In this document: positions 11,438-23,194 of the stretch, one piece after another
How positions within the stretch are numbered: the first letter of the stretch is position 1
Layout of the letters: every line of letters starts with the position of its first letter
Source: Lepraria neglecta
Taxonomy: Eukaryota > Ascomycota > Lecanoromycetes > Lecanorales > Stereocaulaceae
NCBI GenBank assembly: GCA_033220425.1
Contig: CM065646.1
Span: forward strand, 5,463,501-5,527,500
Reading direction: 5' to 3'
Length of the DNA stretch: 64,000 nucleotides
Notes under the pieces: model-generated
What the model saw: the letters and a program-made list of their open reading frames with translations, nothing else
The model's database searches: none
Told to the model about the DNA's origin: nothing
Position numbers and translations under genes: made by a program

Positions 11438-11800
11438 TCAGGCCATATGAATGGGAGGTAGTGGAAAAAAGTAATGGGTAACAAACCCCTGGAGATCATG
11501 GATATCATGCCTGCTTACGGTTTATGATTTATAGAGGCGAATCAGGAAGCGTGCTTGATGAGTGAATGCTTTATAGCTCTCTAGCTAGCATAATGCTTAA
11601 GTATTTACAGTTCGGCTCAGCTCTTGCTGGCTTGATGCTTTCTATTTTTCTCTCCACATGAATTCATGCTCCATCGATGATGATATTTTTCCTGCCAGTG
11701 TCCCGAATGCCACAAAATGTCATGCCAATTCCCAGTGTTGTCCCATATCCCTATGTCAGATGCCAGATAACGAATCGAATTTCTTTTCTCTCCACGGGCA
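11438..11800. other. intergenic between convergent genes
   Basis: Shared 3' region of the ubiquilin gene (+) and the small membrane-protein gene (-). No gene is seen. Confidence 0.5.
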
Positions 11801-12385
11801 TCAAGCCCACGCCCTGTTCGCACCACCAGGTCCTCTCGACGCCCTCGGCAGCTGCCACGGCTTCCCCATAACCACTTCTCCCTCCGTGTACCCCCAGAAA
11901 TAAACACCCATACCGATGATATAATAAAGCCCCGCATTCGTCCCCTGATACAACAGTAGCGCCGCGAGGCTGCTCAATGGATAAATCATCAACCTCGCCT
12001 CAATACTCCGATGCATACCCGCCAAAAACCGGTTCACCCGCCCCGGCTTATGCGAACTTCTACTCGCACTACTCTCGCTCTTCCTATGCCCTCCCCCAGT
12101 AGCCTGACTCTGCCCCCTCTGCAGCGCAGCATTATTACATCTTGTGCCCGTTGCCGCAGTCATGAAGAGTGGGAGAGGCCATTCCCAACATAAGCCTAGG
12201 AGACCGAAGAAGAGGTTTGCGATTTGGAGGAATGGGATGGGGCGCACGGCGTGGTCGAGGTTTGTGGTTAGGAAGTCCCAGAAGAGTTTGGGCCAGAAGA
12301 ACCCTTCTATGCTGGCGAGGACTTGGTAGGCGGATGCGGTTAGGATTATTAGGCGGGCCCAGTGGTTTTTTATTAGTTTGCCCAT
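11801..12385 (-). CDS. small conserved fungal integral membrane protein
   Basis: A single exon of 194 aa, starting at the ATG at 12385 (MGKLIKNHWARLIILTASAY). That start is preferred over upstream in-frame codons because the upstream residues are low-complexity Ser/Pro while homologues I recall begin at MGKLIKNHW. Four hydrophobic stretches are visible: about residues 10-30, 47-68 (IANLFFGLLGLCWEWPLPLF), 124-146 and 150-168 (AGLYYIIGMGVYFWGYTEGE). Between the second and third lies a Ser/Gly/His-rich loop that looks like an insert. The family is common in Pezizomycotina and uncharacterised. No function is proposed. Confidence 0.8.
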   Translation of the reverse strand: MGKLIKNHWARLIILTASAYQVLASIEGFFWPKLFWDFLTTNLDHAVRPIPFLQIANLFFGLLGLCWEWPLPLFMTAATGTRCNNAALQRGQSQATGGGHRKSESSASRSSHKPGRVNRFLAGMHRSIEARLMIYPLSSLAALLLYQGTNAGLYYIIGMGVYFWGYTEGEVVMGKPWQLPRASRGPGGANRAWA

Positions 12386-14668
12386 TTTTGTTGTGTACGG
12401 TTTTTGGAGGGAGGAGGGCGGTGAGGGCGGAAGGTTGGAGGTGGAGAGGTAGGAGGGGTGGAGAGGTGGTGATTGCGTCAAATTATATATGGCGGTTGAG
12501 ATGTCTCGTTATGGGGGCCGGATTTCAAGCATTGTCTGTGTGTAGAGGATGCTTGTAGTATAATGTTGCCAATGTTCTGCTGTGGGCCGTACGATGGAGA
12601 GCCTTAGGTGCTTCGCAGCTTCGTAAATGCGCTCAACGAGGAGGCAGTGTAGGCAGCGCTTGCGACAATGAGGCAGCGCAACGCAATGCAGGTCTCGGGG
12701 TTTGGTACTCGAAGAATTATGTATCGAAACGTTTCAAGGAGCCCGATGCGAGGTGGAAGAAGGTCCATACATCTATTCGGAGACATCATCCCACGTCTTT
12801 GGCGCTCTCGCCAATGCTCCGCAAGCTTCTCAAGCTCATGGGTGGGTGGTCTTCAAGGCACTCGCCCTATCGATTACCATTCGGCACACCAATCACGCAC
12901 TGCAGGGGTGGATGTAGCCGCCCGCAAGGATCTTTAGTGCTGTTTTAGTGTATACCAATACGCAGCGAATCACGGGCGGGAGCGGGGATTTTTGCATGAT
13001 GGCTTTCTGTACATGGACTAGAGTGATTTGGAAGGATTGATTGGGCGATTAGCGAGTGGTGCTAATGTGCTCTGTGCGTCCTGCAGGGGCTGTTTGGGAT
13101 TGGGGTTTTCCGATAAACAAGATGGTTTTTGGAAACGAGATGGTTGTCTGTCTACGGCCTTTGTAACTGCATAACTACCAGGCGACCCTCCGAGTGTTCG
13201 AACTTATTATGTTGCTCTCGCTCAGCAGCTGCTATAAACATAGCAGGAGGATCATAGTTGGGAATATACTCATTGTCTTTGGTTGCTGATCCTACAGTGC
13301 GAGATGGATTTCTCGATCTGGCCACTCGCTCCACACCGAGACGGCACACGCGAAAGCCCAGAGATCCAAGTAACGGGCTATAGTCGTAGAGTAGTGTACC
13401 TTGCACCAAAACGCTTTTCGTCTTGGCTCGCTGTGCGGTTGCTGCACGAGTGGTGTGGAGAGCTGGGTAGTCGGGAGGATATTTCTTGGAGAGCCAATGG
13501 AATGCGGGAAATAAACGCTGAAGATTACGCTAAAAACACACTATAGATTCCGCTCACTGAATCTTTCCGCAAAGCTTGACTCTCGAGATGCGATTGATGG
13601 ACCTTTTGTGACTGCAAATTTGAGAGTCGAGGCCCTTCCTAACATCGAATCTTCAGCCATATCGCTCTCAGGCCTTCAACTGCCAAAGTGCCATGTGGGA
13701 TGAGGCGCTATCACACCGCACCAATTAGCGCCGACTCTCAATTAGGAGATTCTCAATAGCTACACCCTTACTAAGACGCCTCAATACATCCAAGTGACCC
13801 CAAAGAACCGAATCCTACGTCGAAACAAGCGCCCTGGATGTGCTCCCCTGACCCAGAGAGCAAGCGTTAACGAGCAGACTAGTGTTACCACGCGCATAAG
13901 CTCTCTGCGTGGCTTTCGAATCTTTCCGGTCTTCGGTAGCAATGTATGACGAACGGACGACTACCGGCTAGCACTTCTGCGAACATAGCACACTGGACTT
14001 GTACTACATCCCATCACACTCGTTGCAACACCCAATACAAGCCCTAGCATATCGCTGTCAGCAGCAGGCGCTGGGATTTCGAAGGATATACAGACTAGAC
14101 AGCACGCCTAAAAGATCTCTATTGGAACTTGGACGATATCAGGCTAAATATCACACACAAGCACGCCTCATCCAGCATCAGCCACGGCGTTTATAAGCGT
14201 TACCAAAGGGAGTCAGTCTGTGGACATTGAAAGGCAGCACCACATACGTACATAGCTGGACACACGAATAGCTAACACCACCGCATTGGAAAGCCTTAGC
14301 GACGCACCCATACAACCACTTCAGGCCTCAACGTTGGATCCTTCGACGTTGATCCTCTATCGCCCCCGACCACTCATTATTGCCTCGACTCTTCCATATA
14401 TACTGCGAGCCCAGGGGCCAGCGCCTAGGTTTTAGGTACACGCAATCAGCGAAAGTTCAGCTCGAGGACGGGGTCCCTTAAGCTGTTGTGCCTATCGCCG
14501 TGCGCAGAGCGCCCATAACATTGACCAGCTCCTGGTGGAGCTTATTGCATTCGTTGGGTTTTTTTCGCATTATACCCTACACACGTCTGGAACGATCACC
14601 GGAAGCACAGCTGCTTGCCGGCGCATTTCTGATTGCGATTCGCTACTACATAGTTGCATTTTCAAAGC
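12386..14668. other. 2.3-kb gene-poor stretch with noxA promoter at right end
   Basis: No ORF here shows family resemblance or a consistent splice structure. The right half (about 13550-14668) contains no obvious coding bias and should include the promoter and leader of noxA. The left part borders the start of the divergently transcribed membrane-protein gene. Nothing repetitive was recognised. Confidence 0.45.
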
Positions 14669-16433
14669 ATGGCTGTCCGTCAGGAAGGATGGCTCAGCAG
14701 GGAGTTGACGTCGAGGATGATTGTTTTTAATATTCTGTTTCACGGCGTGCATGTTGGGCTATTTGTAATTGGATGGTAAGTAGGGAACGCCTGAAAGACT
14801 TGCAGGTACTGACATTGCTACAGGTGGAAACAAGCATCAGATCCAAGATTAGCTGGTCTCAACACGCTTACATTCTCCGTATGGCTATCGCGAGGTGCAG
14901 GCCTGAACCTGTCGCTCGATGGCGCGGTCATAGTCTTGCCAATGTGCAAAAACCTCTTGAGGTTGATAAGACCGAAGATAAGATGGCTACCACTGGATGA
15001 GTCGCAATGGTTCCACCGACAAGTGGCATACTCGTTGCTCTTCTGGACAATAATTCATGTCTGCTCGCATTATGTCAAGTAGGTTGTTCCAAATCTCCTG
15101 CATTGCGCTCGCTAACATGGGTAGCTTCTTCAATGTCGAACGAAATCAGATTCGACCCGAGTCAGCGGTACAAATACACTATACCCAAGCTGGTGGCATC
15201 ACAGGCCATGTCATGCTTTTCTGCATGCTGATGATGTTTACCACTGCCCACGCTCGCATTCGCCAGCAATCCTATGAAACGTTCTGGTATACCCACCACC
15301 TCTTCATACCCTTCCTCCTCGCTCTCTATACCCACGCTACGGGCTGCTTCGTCCGCGACAGCAAACAGCCATACTCGCCCTTTGCCGGCAATCCGTTCTG
15401 GGACCACTGCCTGGGCTACGAGGGTTGGCGCTGGGAACTCTTTGGTGGCGGTCTCTACCTCGGCGAGCGGATATACCGCGAGATAAATTCTCGTCGGCAA
15501 ACTAGAATCACCAAAGTCATCCGCCATCCCTACGACGCCATGGAAATCCAGTTTGAGAAACCAAGCATGCGCTACAAGGCCGGGCAATGGCTTCTCCTCA
15601 ACGTACCCGCTGTCTCTACGACACAGTGGCACCCTTTCACAATCACATCATGCCCGTTCGACCCATACATCTCTGTCCACCTCCGGCAAGTCGGCGATTT
15701 CACCAGAGATCTTGGAGATGCCCTAGGTGCCGGTCCCAGCCAAGCGAAAGAATTCGACGAGCTTGACCCGATGGGCATGTATGAGATCGCTTTGGCAAAC
15801 GGGCAGGAAATGCCTCGCCTTCGCATTGACGGGCCCTACGGCGCGCCAGCCGAAGACGTTCTCGATAACGAAATCGCAGTGCTTGTTGGCACAGGCATCG
15901 GCGTCACGCCTTGGGCTAGCATATTGAAGAACATATGGCATCTACGCGCTGGCCCAAATCCACCACGTCGATTGAAACGAGTTGAATTCATCTGGGTCTG
16001 CAAAGACACCAACTCCTTCGAATGGTTTCAAACCCTCCTCTCCTCCCTCGAAGAGCAGTCCGCTGCCGCGGCCGAAGACTCAGGTGCCGCTCCAGAGTTT
16101 TTGCGCATACACACCTACCTTACACAACGCATCGACGCCAACACCGCAGCGAATATCTACCTCAACAGTGTCGGCATGAGCCACGATCCCCTCACTGAGC
16201 TAAGAAGTCGAACGAATTTTGGCCGACCCGATTTCAAGAGACTATTTGGCGCTATGAGAGAAGGCATCCGTGATGGCAGCTACATTAGTGGCGTGAAATG
16301 GGAAGAGAAGGCCGTGACCGATGTGGGAGTCTACTTCTGCGGCCCCAACACGGCTGCCAGGGATATCAAGAAGGCGACCAGGGAGGCTACTGGGGAGGAT
16401 GTTAGGTTTAGGTTTTGGAAGGAGTATTTTTGA
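14669..16433 (+). CDS. noxA: NADPH oxidase A (gp91phox family)
   Basis: Exons 14669-14775, 14824-15078 and 15125-16433 join in phase to give 556 aa, the usual NoxA length. The ferric-reductase-like membrane half carries four haem-ligand histidines in gp91phox spacing: H100 and H114 (FHRQVAYSLLFWTIIH) and the pair in YTHHLFIPFLLALYTHATG. The cytosolic half has the FAD motif HPFTITSCP, the NADPH motif GTGIGVTPWASILK, FCGPN, and the C-terminal aromatic end FRFWKEYF. The enzyme passes electrons from NADPH across the membrane to oxygen, producing superoxide. Fungal NoxA is known to act with NoxR, Rac and Bem1 in fruiting-body development and hyphal or infection-structure morphogenesis. The block GPSQAKEFDELDPMGMYEIA is typical of NoxA rather than NoxB. 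No calcium-binding EF hand is present, which excludes NoxC. Confidence 0.95.
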
Positions 16434-17240
16434 AGCATCGTTGGATATGAAAGGCATTTTGACTCTTTTTAGAACCATTGCATGGCGATTTAGCCCACTC
16501 ATCTTAACGACTTGATGCTCTTTCTGTACATTAAGAATATGCATAGCATTTTATCTACAGTCCCACAGTTCATAGAGACATTTGATCAACACCTTTTACC
16601 AGACTTCCGGAGCTGATGTTGGAGCAAGTCTTGTGACCCTCTTGCTTTAAAATGTGCGAACGTACTGCTTCGTCGAGTACTCAGCTCCGTCATCTGGCCC
16701 AAATTGGGGTTGAAAATGTAGAAGTTCTTGTGTACTTGAAGTCCGAGCTCTGTCTTTCCAAACTCCGGTACATCTCGAGAATGAAAAGATCTTTGCTCAT
16801 GTATAGCTAGAAGTGGCTCGATATCAGACGCAGAAGAGCAGTTAAATCATGGAAAAGACAGGTAATTGAGCTGAAGACGTATAGGTTTTTATGTATGCGA
16901 AGCTTGGAACGGATGTTAGGAGAAGATACCCATGAACGGCGCTGAAGCCCGGGATTCTGCAGGTTGAATTATAAAGATTTTGAATACAGCTGTAATAACA
17001 GTGGCAAGGAAATTCGCTCGCCTGTATATAGAAATTTGCATTCTCAAAATCAACTCACTGCCAGAGTGGCAAGAAGTTCGCACGCAAGCGGTTGAATCCT
17101 TTCATTGTTCAACTTGAATGTATTTAATTAACCGTATTTTGGTGCTCGCATGCTATCCATTCGCATATTTCCATCTCAACCGACGAGTCACGAAGTCTCT
17201 GGTGAACTTTGCGTTGTTCTAAGTACAAACGATTCTGCGC
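16434..17240. other. intergenic between convergent genes
   Basis: About 800 bp between the stop codons of noxA (+) and the Cys/His-rich gene (-). Only short ORFs without resemblance are present. Confidence 0.5.
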
Positions 17241-17944
17241 TCAACCATCTTTCTTGATGGGCAAACCCTGCGGGTAGATACGACGGAGCCAGTCGCGACG
17301 CTTGGCCGTCTCCTTGCGAGACAAGCGGTTCGTCTCCCAGTTCACCCCGGGGAAGAACTCACGACGGATGCCTGTTTGGCCGCGGAGAATGGAGTAGTAG
17401 GGAGTCTGGTTTGGTGCAGGCTGTATCGGCGTGGTAGAACCAGCTGAGGAGCCGGGCGCACGAGGAGTGTCTTCGTCGGAGGTAGAGAGTCCAAAGCCGC
17501 AGGAGAGGAGAGACTCGAGATTGAGTACGCGTTGTTGAAGATCCTCGCGCGTAGAGGCTGGCTCAGTAAACTGCCATGGATGCGTAGAGGCTCCGGGGTG
17601 GCGTGCCTGCCATTCTTGGAAGCCTTCCTCAGTCACATGCTGCGTGAGCTTTGTGTCCAGCTCGATGATACGCTCGTGAAGTTGTGGTGTAGCGATACCT
17701 TTGCAGACGGGGCAAGGCGTCCATGCATCATCGACAGCAACGAGCTCTTTTTTGTGGTCCGGGAGGGGGATGTTAGCCTGTCTCCGGTCTATTAAGCTTG
17801 GAAATACTTACGGGTGTGGTCGAGGAAGTCCGGGTACTCGCAGTCGCCGGGCATGAAATTCAGCTTTTGATGGTGGCCGCACTCCTCCCACACGAGGATG
17901 ATCTCCATGCAGCGGGGCTGGCGTTGGGGAGCTTGAGTTGCCAT
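17241..17944 (-). CDS. Cys/His-rich fungal hypothetical protein
   Basis: Two exons, 17944-17812 and 17746-17241, separated by a 65-nt intron, encode 212 aa in phase. The first exon has CMEIILVWEECGHHQKLNFM and later GDC; the second opens with DDAWTPCPVCKG. The C, C-HH, C and CxxC pattern suggests a small zinc-binding module at residues about 13-65. A second region (TKLTQHVTEEGFQEWQARH, then LQQRVLNLESLL) is helical, and the C-terminus is basic (RLSRKETAKRRDWLRRIYP). An alternative start nine bases upstream (MGAM) is possible. I do not recognise the family by name; similar short proteins occur in Dothideomycetes. No function is proposed. Confidence 0.75.
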
Positions 17945-18869
17945 TGCGCCCATGAATGGGCTACTAGCTAGATGAAAGATGTGAGAACTTGGTGTTTGCC
18001 CAATATTTTGTGCCAACCGGTGGGTTATAGGGAGATGTTTTACAAGAAAGGAATGAGAGTGGCCGGAGGTATTTGGACTCAGAAGGAAAATTAGCCTTGA
18101 TATCAGCACCGTGATCGACATGTTCTCATATTAAATAGGAAAGATAGCCGGGAAATAAACAAAGGACAAAGACCTCAGGCACGAGAAGTGACATGATTTT
18201 TGGCGATCTTACGAGCTCCATACCTCCAAAACTGGCCACGTGCTGGCCAACTACCCCGTAGTAGCCTTGTGTTACAGTTTATCAATCTAGATATTTGGAT
18301 TATTGGTGAAATTAAGGGTTCTTCAACCCGTGACAAGGCTGTGTTGACAGAGATTTTTCAATACTTGGCGTTTGATAGAAGCACGCTACCACGAATTCGT
18401 ACCTCACCTCACCTCTCGTCACATGAGGAGGTGATCTTGTTCAATCGACCCACCTCGGCTGGCTAACTCCGAGCTCCTCGAAGGTGATGATCCTTGGGGA
18501 GGTCTTTGTAGTGAATTGGTACTGAGGATGGCAAAGCTGTTGCTCATGCGGGAAAGATTTGCCATGGCAGATGACAGAACCCAGGGAAAAAGTATCTGAT
18601 GATGTAGAAGCAGTAAGATTGCTACAACAGGACCCAATCGAACGAACAGCGGCAGTGATGCCTTTGATAAGGGGTGTACATGTAGCATGCGATGAGATGT
18701 CGTTGGCGGTACTCGGCAGACATGAGGTTACAGCTCGCCAGCAGCGACACTTGACAGCTGTATTTGCCTTGAGTTACGACGTACGGACAACGATCACAGC
18801 TATTTACATTACGATGATGAGAATGTCTCTTCTCCAAAGGCTCAGACAAGCTGAGAACATTGATGAAAA
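17945..18869. other. intergenic upstream of Cys/His-rich gene and downstream of U2
   Basis: About 0.9 kb without a supported gene. Long open frames that run from here into 18870-19060 are explained by the U2 RNA gene and are not considered coding. Confidence 0.45.
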
Positions 18870-19060
18870 GTGTGTTCGCGTCAATCGGCGGCAGTGTAAG
18901 GCCAATGACACAGTGGCATTCTGACATCGTCAAGACGAGCGGTCAAAAGCCTAGATCAAAAAATAAGATTAATCATTTGAATCTCCCGTAGGAGAATTTC
19001 AGAGATTAAACTGAAAAGAACAGATACTACACTTGATCTAAGCCAAAAGGCAAAGAGAGC
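18870..19060 (-). ncRNA. U2 spliceosomal snRNA
   Basis: The minus strand reads CTCTTTGCCTTTTGGCTTAG from about 19057 downward, then ATCAAGTGTAGTATCTGTTC, the nearly invariant U2 5' domain including the branch-point-recognition GUAGUA (19025-19030 on the + strand as tactac). Next come the stem IIa/IIc sequence TTTTCAGTTTAATCTCTGA and a stem IIb hairpin capped by a TACG tetraloop (about 18981-18996). An Sm site ATTTTTTGA lies at 18956-18964. The 3' stem-loops should occupy roughly the next 80 nt; the 3' end is my estimate. U2 base-pairs with the intron branch point in the spliceosome. The gene is head-to-head with RRP7, about 190 bp from its start codon. Confidence 0.93.
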
Positions 19061-19247
19061 TAAGGAGAAAAGAAAAGAAGAGGGGAAATGCGGGAAGAGG
19101 ATGGGCTTAAGTACTCAAAGAATTTGTTAGTGTCGCGCTAAGTTTTGCACTCTGACTACCCGGCGCTGTTGGTCGCTCGCTAAACTTTTGCTGCAAAATG
19201 TTAGGTATGGCGGAGAGCTACAAGTCTTCTCTTTCGGACAATCTGAA

Positions 19248-20291
19248 ATGCCTTCTTCCACTAAGTCTCCACTGCAGATAGCAGGCTACAACATTCTACC
19301 ATTGTCTCTCCCGCCTCTACCCTCCCTCCGGACCGCGACCCACTACCTCTACCTTGCACCGCATCAGCCCAAGCTGCCTACATCTACTGCTTCCCGCTCG
19401 CTGTTCCTCGTCAACGTCCCATTCGATGCCACCGAAATACACATCAAGCACCTCCTCTCAGCTCAGATAGGCTTGCCTGCAGGCAGAATTGAAGATGTGC
19501 AATTCGAAGGCCAGAGCCGGAAGGGCAGCAGCGCTGATGAAGCACTTTCAACAAAGCACAAGCAGGACCGAAAAAGCAAGAAACGGAAGCGAGGAAGTGA
19601 TGGAGGTAGACTTGGGGATGTGGAAGGGGTAGCACTGCCATCTACATGGGATCGAGATCTGCAAACCAATGGTCTTACCGCTGTGGTGCTGTTCGTTGAC
19701 CGTGCAAGCATGGAAGCCGCACTGAAAGCGGCCAAGGCCATACGAAAGGAACGGATAGAGCCGGTATGGGGCGAAGGGGTAGAAGGTAAAGTGCCTGCGT
19801 TGGGTTCCGCAAGTTGGTCACCCCACTTCTAATGGCTGCTGCAAGCCCACACTGACGACTTCAAGGATACCTCAACCACCACAAACTTACATATCCCAAC
19901 ACAAGCCAACTTCTCGAATCCGTCAACAACTACATGACCAAGTTCGCTGCCAAGGAAGCCTCCCAAGTCCGATTAGCGGCCAAACAGAGGCAGGAGGCTG
20001 ACGAAGATGGATTCATTACTGTTACTAGGGGCGGAAGGACGAACCCAGCCAGACAAGAAGCAGCACAAGAACAGGCCGAGAAGCAGAGAGAGAAGCAGAA
20101 AGGCTTGGAGGACTTCTACAGGTTTCAGTCTAGGGAGAAGAGAAAGGAAAGGGCTGGCGAGTTGGTCCGGAAGTTTGAGGAAGACAAGGAGAGGGTGAGG
20201 AAGATGAAGGAAAGGAGGGGTAGATTCAGGGTAAGTGTCTTCGATATTTTGCATGGCTTGTATACTGACCCAGAATGCACAGCCTGAATGA
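19248..20291 (+). CDS. RRP7: ribosome biogenesis protein Rrp7
   Basis: Exons 19248-19812, 19866-20230 and a final 9-nt exon 20283-20291 (Pro-Glu-stop) join in phase to give 312 aa. The N-terminal half contains an RRM-like fold (SRSLFLVNVPFDATEIHIKH) with a long basic insert (KHKQDRKSKKRKRG). The C-terminal part after the first intron (RYLNHHKLTYPNTSQLLESV, then NNYMTKFAAKEASQVRL) and the charged helical tail ending RRGRFRPE are the Rrp7 C-terminal domain. Rrp7 is part of the UTP-C/CK2 subcomplex of the small-subunit processome in the nucleolus, needed for 18S rRNA maturation. The start at 19248 (MPSSTKSPLQ) is the first ATG in frame. Confidence 0.92.
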
Positions 20292-21900
20292 GTATATAAT
20301 TGCCGGTTACAAATCTACCCTGACACGCAATACCTGACGACCCAGCCGTTCCGGATACATGAGCCATGGGTCCACACACAAGCCTTGACATTGACCGCCA
20401 AATTACCGAAGCGGAGACTTGGTGGAACCACAGCAATGACTAATAACGCCGCCGAGGAGGACCAATTCATATGTTGTTCTGCTGACACTACTCAAAATGT
20501 GGTTTAAAGTTGGATCTCCCATATGCTTTCCGGGAAAAAGTACCCCGTTAAAGACGAGATAGAAATCTCTTCGATGGCCAAGTAGCTGATATCAGGGCGA
20601 AGCAAGGCGTTGGAACACGGCTGCCAAATTTGAGAATCAAGGCTATGGGGCTTTCTAGGGTGGGTCTTCCACCCTCAGTGCTTAAGCAACAATTGTTACC
20701 TCCTGCCATATCTAAACCTAATGATGAGTCCGCTGGGGCCATAGGAACGCATAGGGTGTCAATGGCATCTGGTGCGATATGTCTACAAAACCAGCTTTAC
20801 AAATCTTCTCAAACTCTGAAATTGCTTCATGACTGTTTGTCAAAGCTGATGAATGTTTGGGCCGTTGCTGTCAATTGTGGTTCAAAATTCGTCTTCATGG
20901 TACTGGGCTAATCTCGCTAAGACAGGGATTGGTATCAGATTTCTCCACCCTTCTCATAAGAGATCGATCAATTAGTAAACTCTTGCGAACTCCTCAAACA
21001 CACTCTATCTACGCGACTCAGTCCTCATGCAAGACAGGAAGGAGCTGGTGGAAGGAATTCGAGCTTCAAAACGAGTGTTGGTTGACAAGATGTGGGAATA
21101 CCACTCGTTCGCTTGCTGAGTAGCAGTAATACCAAGCCGCTATCAAAGCAGGCAATGCTCAGCTCGTCTAGCTAAAATAAAGCCGCTCGAAACATCTCAC
21201 ATGTCAGCCGTGAGCAAGTAGACCAATTCATCACAGAAACCAACGTTGTGGACTTGAAACGCCCTTGCCGTTGATTAAGGTTGACCTGCTGCACTAATGT
21301 CGTCGTCAGTGTGGCATATCCGATATTGCTTGAGGCTATGACCTTAATCGTGACCACATAAGGCCCCCCACCACCAACATTATCTCCTCAAGCTCCGATG
21401 ATGTGGAGTGAGCGTTGACGCAGTCGAGGTACTGCAACTTGACTTCAGCCAACAGTAAGCGCAGGGCTATTTCATGTGTGGGCCATGGAATCTCTCATGG
21501 AGTCCGTCAACAGCCCATACCGAAAGTGCCTCCGAAATTAGAGGGATGCATGAAAGTCTCCAAAACACTACAGCCCTGTCATCCGTTGCAAATATGATAT
21601 TGAGGGACCCAGTGGAAAGTCAGTCATGCGACTTGACGTATGCACTAGCGTCCGCTGTTGGAACGGGAGTGGCAGTGACTGTTGTTATATAGCTCTCGAG
21701 ATACTCCAACCGTCTTGATGCTATCTATCTACTTCCGATTTGTTTGCTGACCTGTCTCTCTCGTTGCGCGTTTTGCTTTTATATACCTTCAGTACTTCCC
21801 TTCGTTCCTTATACATTGTTCCTTCATTCATTCAGCACAGAGCATCGATCTGCTCTTCCGCTCTTTCACTTTCATCTTCCCATCTTCCAAGCCATTTGCG
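20292..21900. other. 1.6-kb gene-poor stretch
   Basis: No supported gene. ORFs are short and without resemblance. The last 150 bp are pyrimidine-rich (ttccttatacattgttcctt) and look like promoter and leader of the secreted-protein locus at 21901. Confidence 0.45.
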
Positions 21901-22872
21901 ATGCATCTCCCTTACGTTCTGGCTGCGGCCGTGACAGTGTTGACTACAGTCTCTTTGTGAGTAATCCACTCAACATGTCCAGCGAAAAAGTGACTGACAC
22001 CATCGACCACAGCTTCCCCCATCGGCACGCCAGCAAGAGAAAGCTCGACGGCTACGGACCAGGTCCTGTCATACACCACACTCCAAGTGAATTCCCTACC
22101 TCCAAGAAGCACCCAAAGTACACACCTCGTCCACCAATTGCTACCGGCACGGGACATTATAGCCTGACCGGGTTCTCGACATATACAGGCTCCTATCCTA
22201 CAGGGTATGTACCCTCTTTTCTAGGTCCCATTCCATGCTTCAGATTTTCCTGCTGCCTGAACAATCCAGAATTACAATCTTCGATGCGTAATCTCCCACC
22301 CCTGTTATGGATGTTGACTTCCGGGGCCTGAACTTAAGCTGACGTTAGCTTAGCACGGCTGGTGCTTCAGGTACAGGTACAGGCTCCGGCAGCCCAACAT
22401 TCACTGGCGTCCCACCAATTTTTCCCAACGCAACGTCAATCCTACCTTCAGGCGGAGGACCAATTGGAGGGAGCACTGGCCTCCCCCCGGCAGCGTTCCT
22501 CCCACTAGTAGCTTTCCAGGTGGTCCCATCGAGAGCGCTACCGTGGGAACCAGCGGCCCGATTGCCCCTACAGCTTGTCCTCCAGTTCCGGTGATTATTG
22601 TCACTCAGTCGATCTCCTTCACCGTGACAACAACAGCTCCTGTCATCCCGCCTATCGGTACCGCACCTTTGCCTTCAGCATCTTTCAGTTCTGCTCCTTT
22701 CCCTGTTCCGAGCAATGGGACGCTGAGTAAAGGTCCGACTGGTACTGGTACTGGAACTGGACTATCAGGAACGTGACTGCCGGGCACTGGATTACCGGGC
22801 ACTGGCGCTCCTATCTTGCCGACATTTACGGTCCCTGCGAATAGCTCTACTCTTGACTCTTACTACAAGTAG
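21901..22872 (+). pseudogene. secreted Gly/Thr/Pro-rich protein, frameshifted and with nonsense codon
   Basis: Exon 1, 21901-21956, encodes a signal peptide (MHLPYVLAAAVTVLTTVSF). Exon 2, 22013-22204, follows with FPHRHASKRKLDGYGPG, where KR is a likely Kex2-type cleavage site. Exon 3 begins at 22354 with a GTGTGSGSPTFTG repeat-like region. The frame then breaks twice. At the C6 run 22483-22488 one base seems missing: adding one restores GSVPPTSSFPGGPI and a continuous Thr/Pro-rich frame. At 22774-22776 a TGA replaces what the repeat pattern (GTGLPGTG) suggests was GGA; the frame then runs on to TAG at 22870. Family unknown; it resembles low-complexity cell-wall or effector-like secreted proteins. 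Either a young pseudogene or two sequence errors. Confidence 0.6.
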
Positions 22873-23194
22873 GAGTACTGTGGTAAGGGGCTTTCTATGA
22901 GTTGAGAAAGAAGCATGGTGCGAGAGTTGGAAATGACAGCAGAGCTCTGGGATTGGCAGACTCGACGCTTGCAGGCAAGTCGCTGGATGATTCTCGGGCC
23001 AGGAGATGGGATTCTTGTATTTTCTTTCTGCTACGGCTAGACCATGAAATGGAATGCCTTCCATTTTGTTCCTTGTACCGGTCTGACTTGGCTTCCTGGT
23101 GACTCAAGAGACCTCGACATGTGGATTGACCTGGTCTCTACCCTTCCACTTGCCGTTCAGCCATCCTCCTTACCTCAAATTTGGATTGGCACAT
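22873..23194. other. intergenic between convergent loci
   Basis: About 320 bp, no gene seen. Confidence 0.45.

Noticed and set aside
18559-18933. Open frames of about 100-120 codons on both strands
   Set aside because: They overlap the 3' part of the U2 snRNA gene and its flank, and show no family resemblance.
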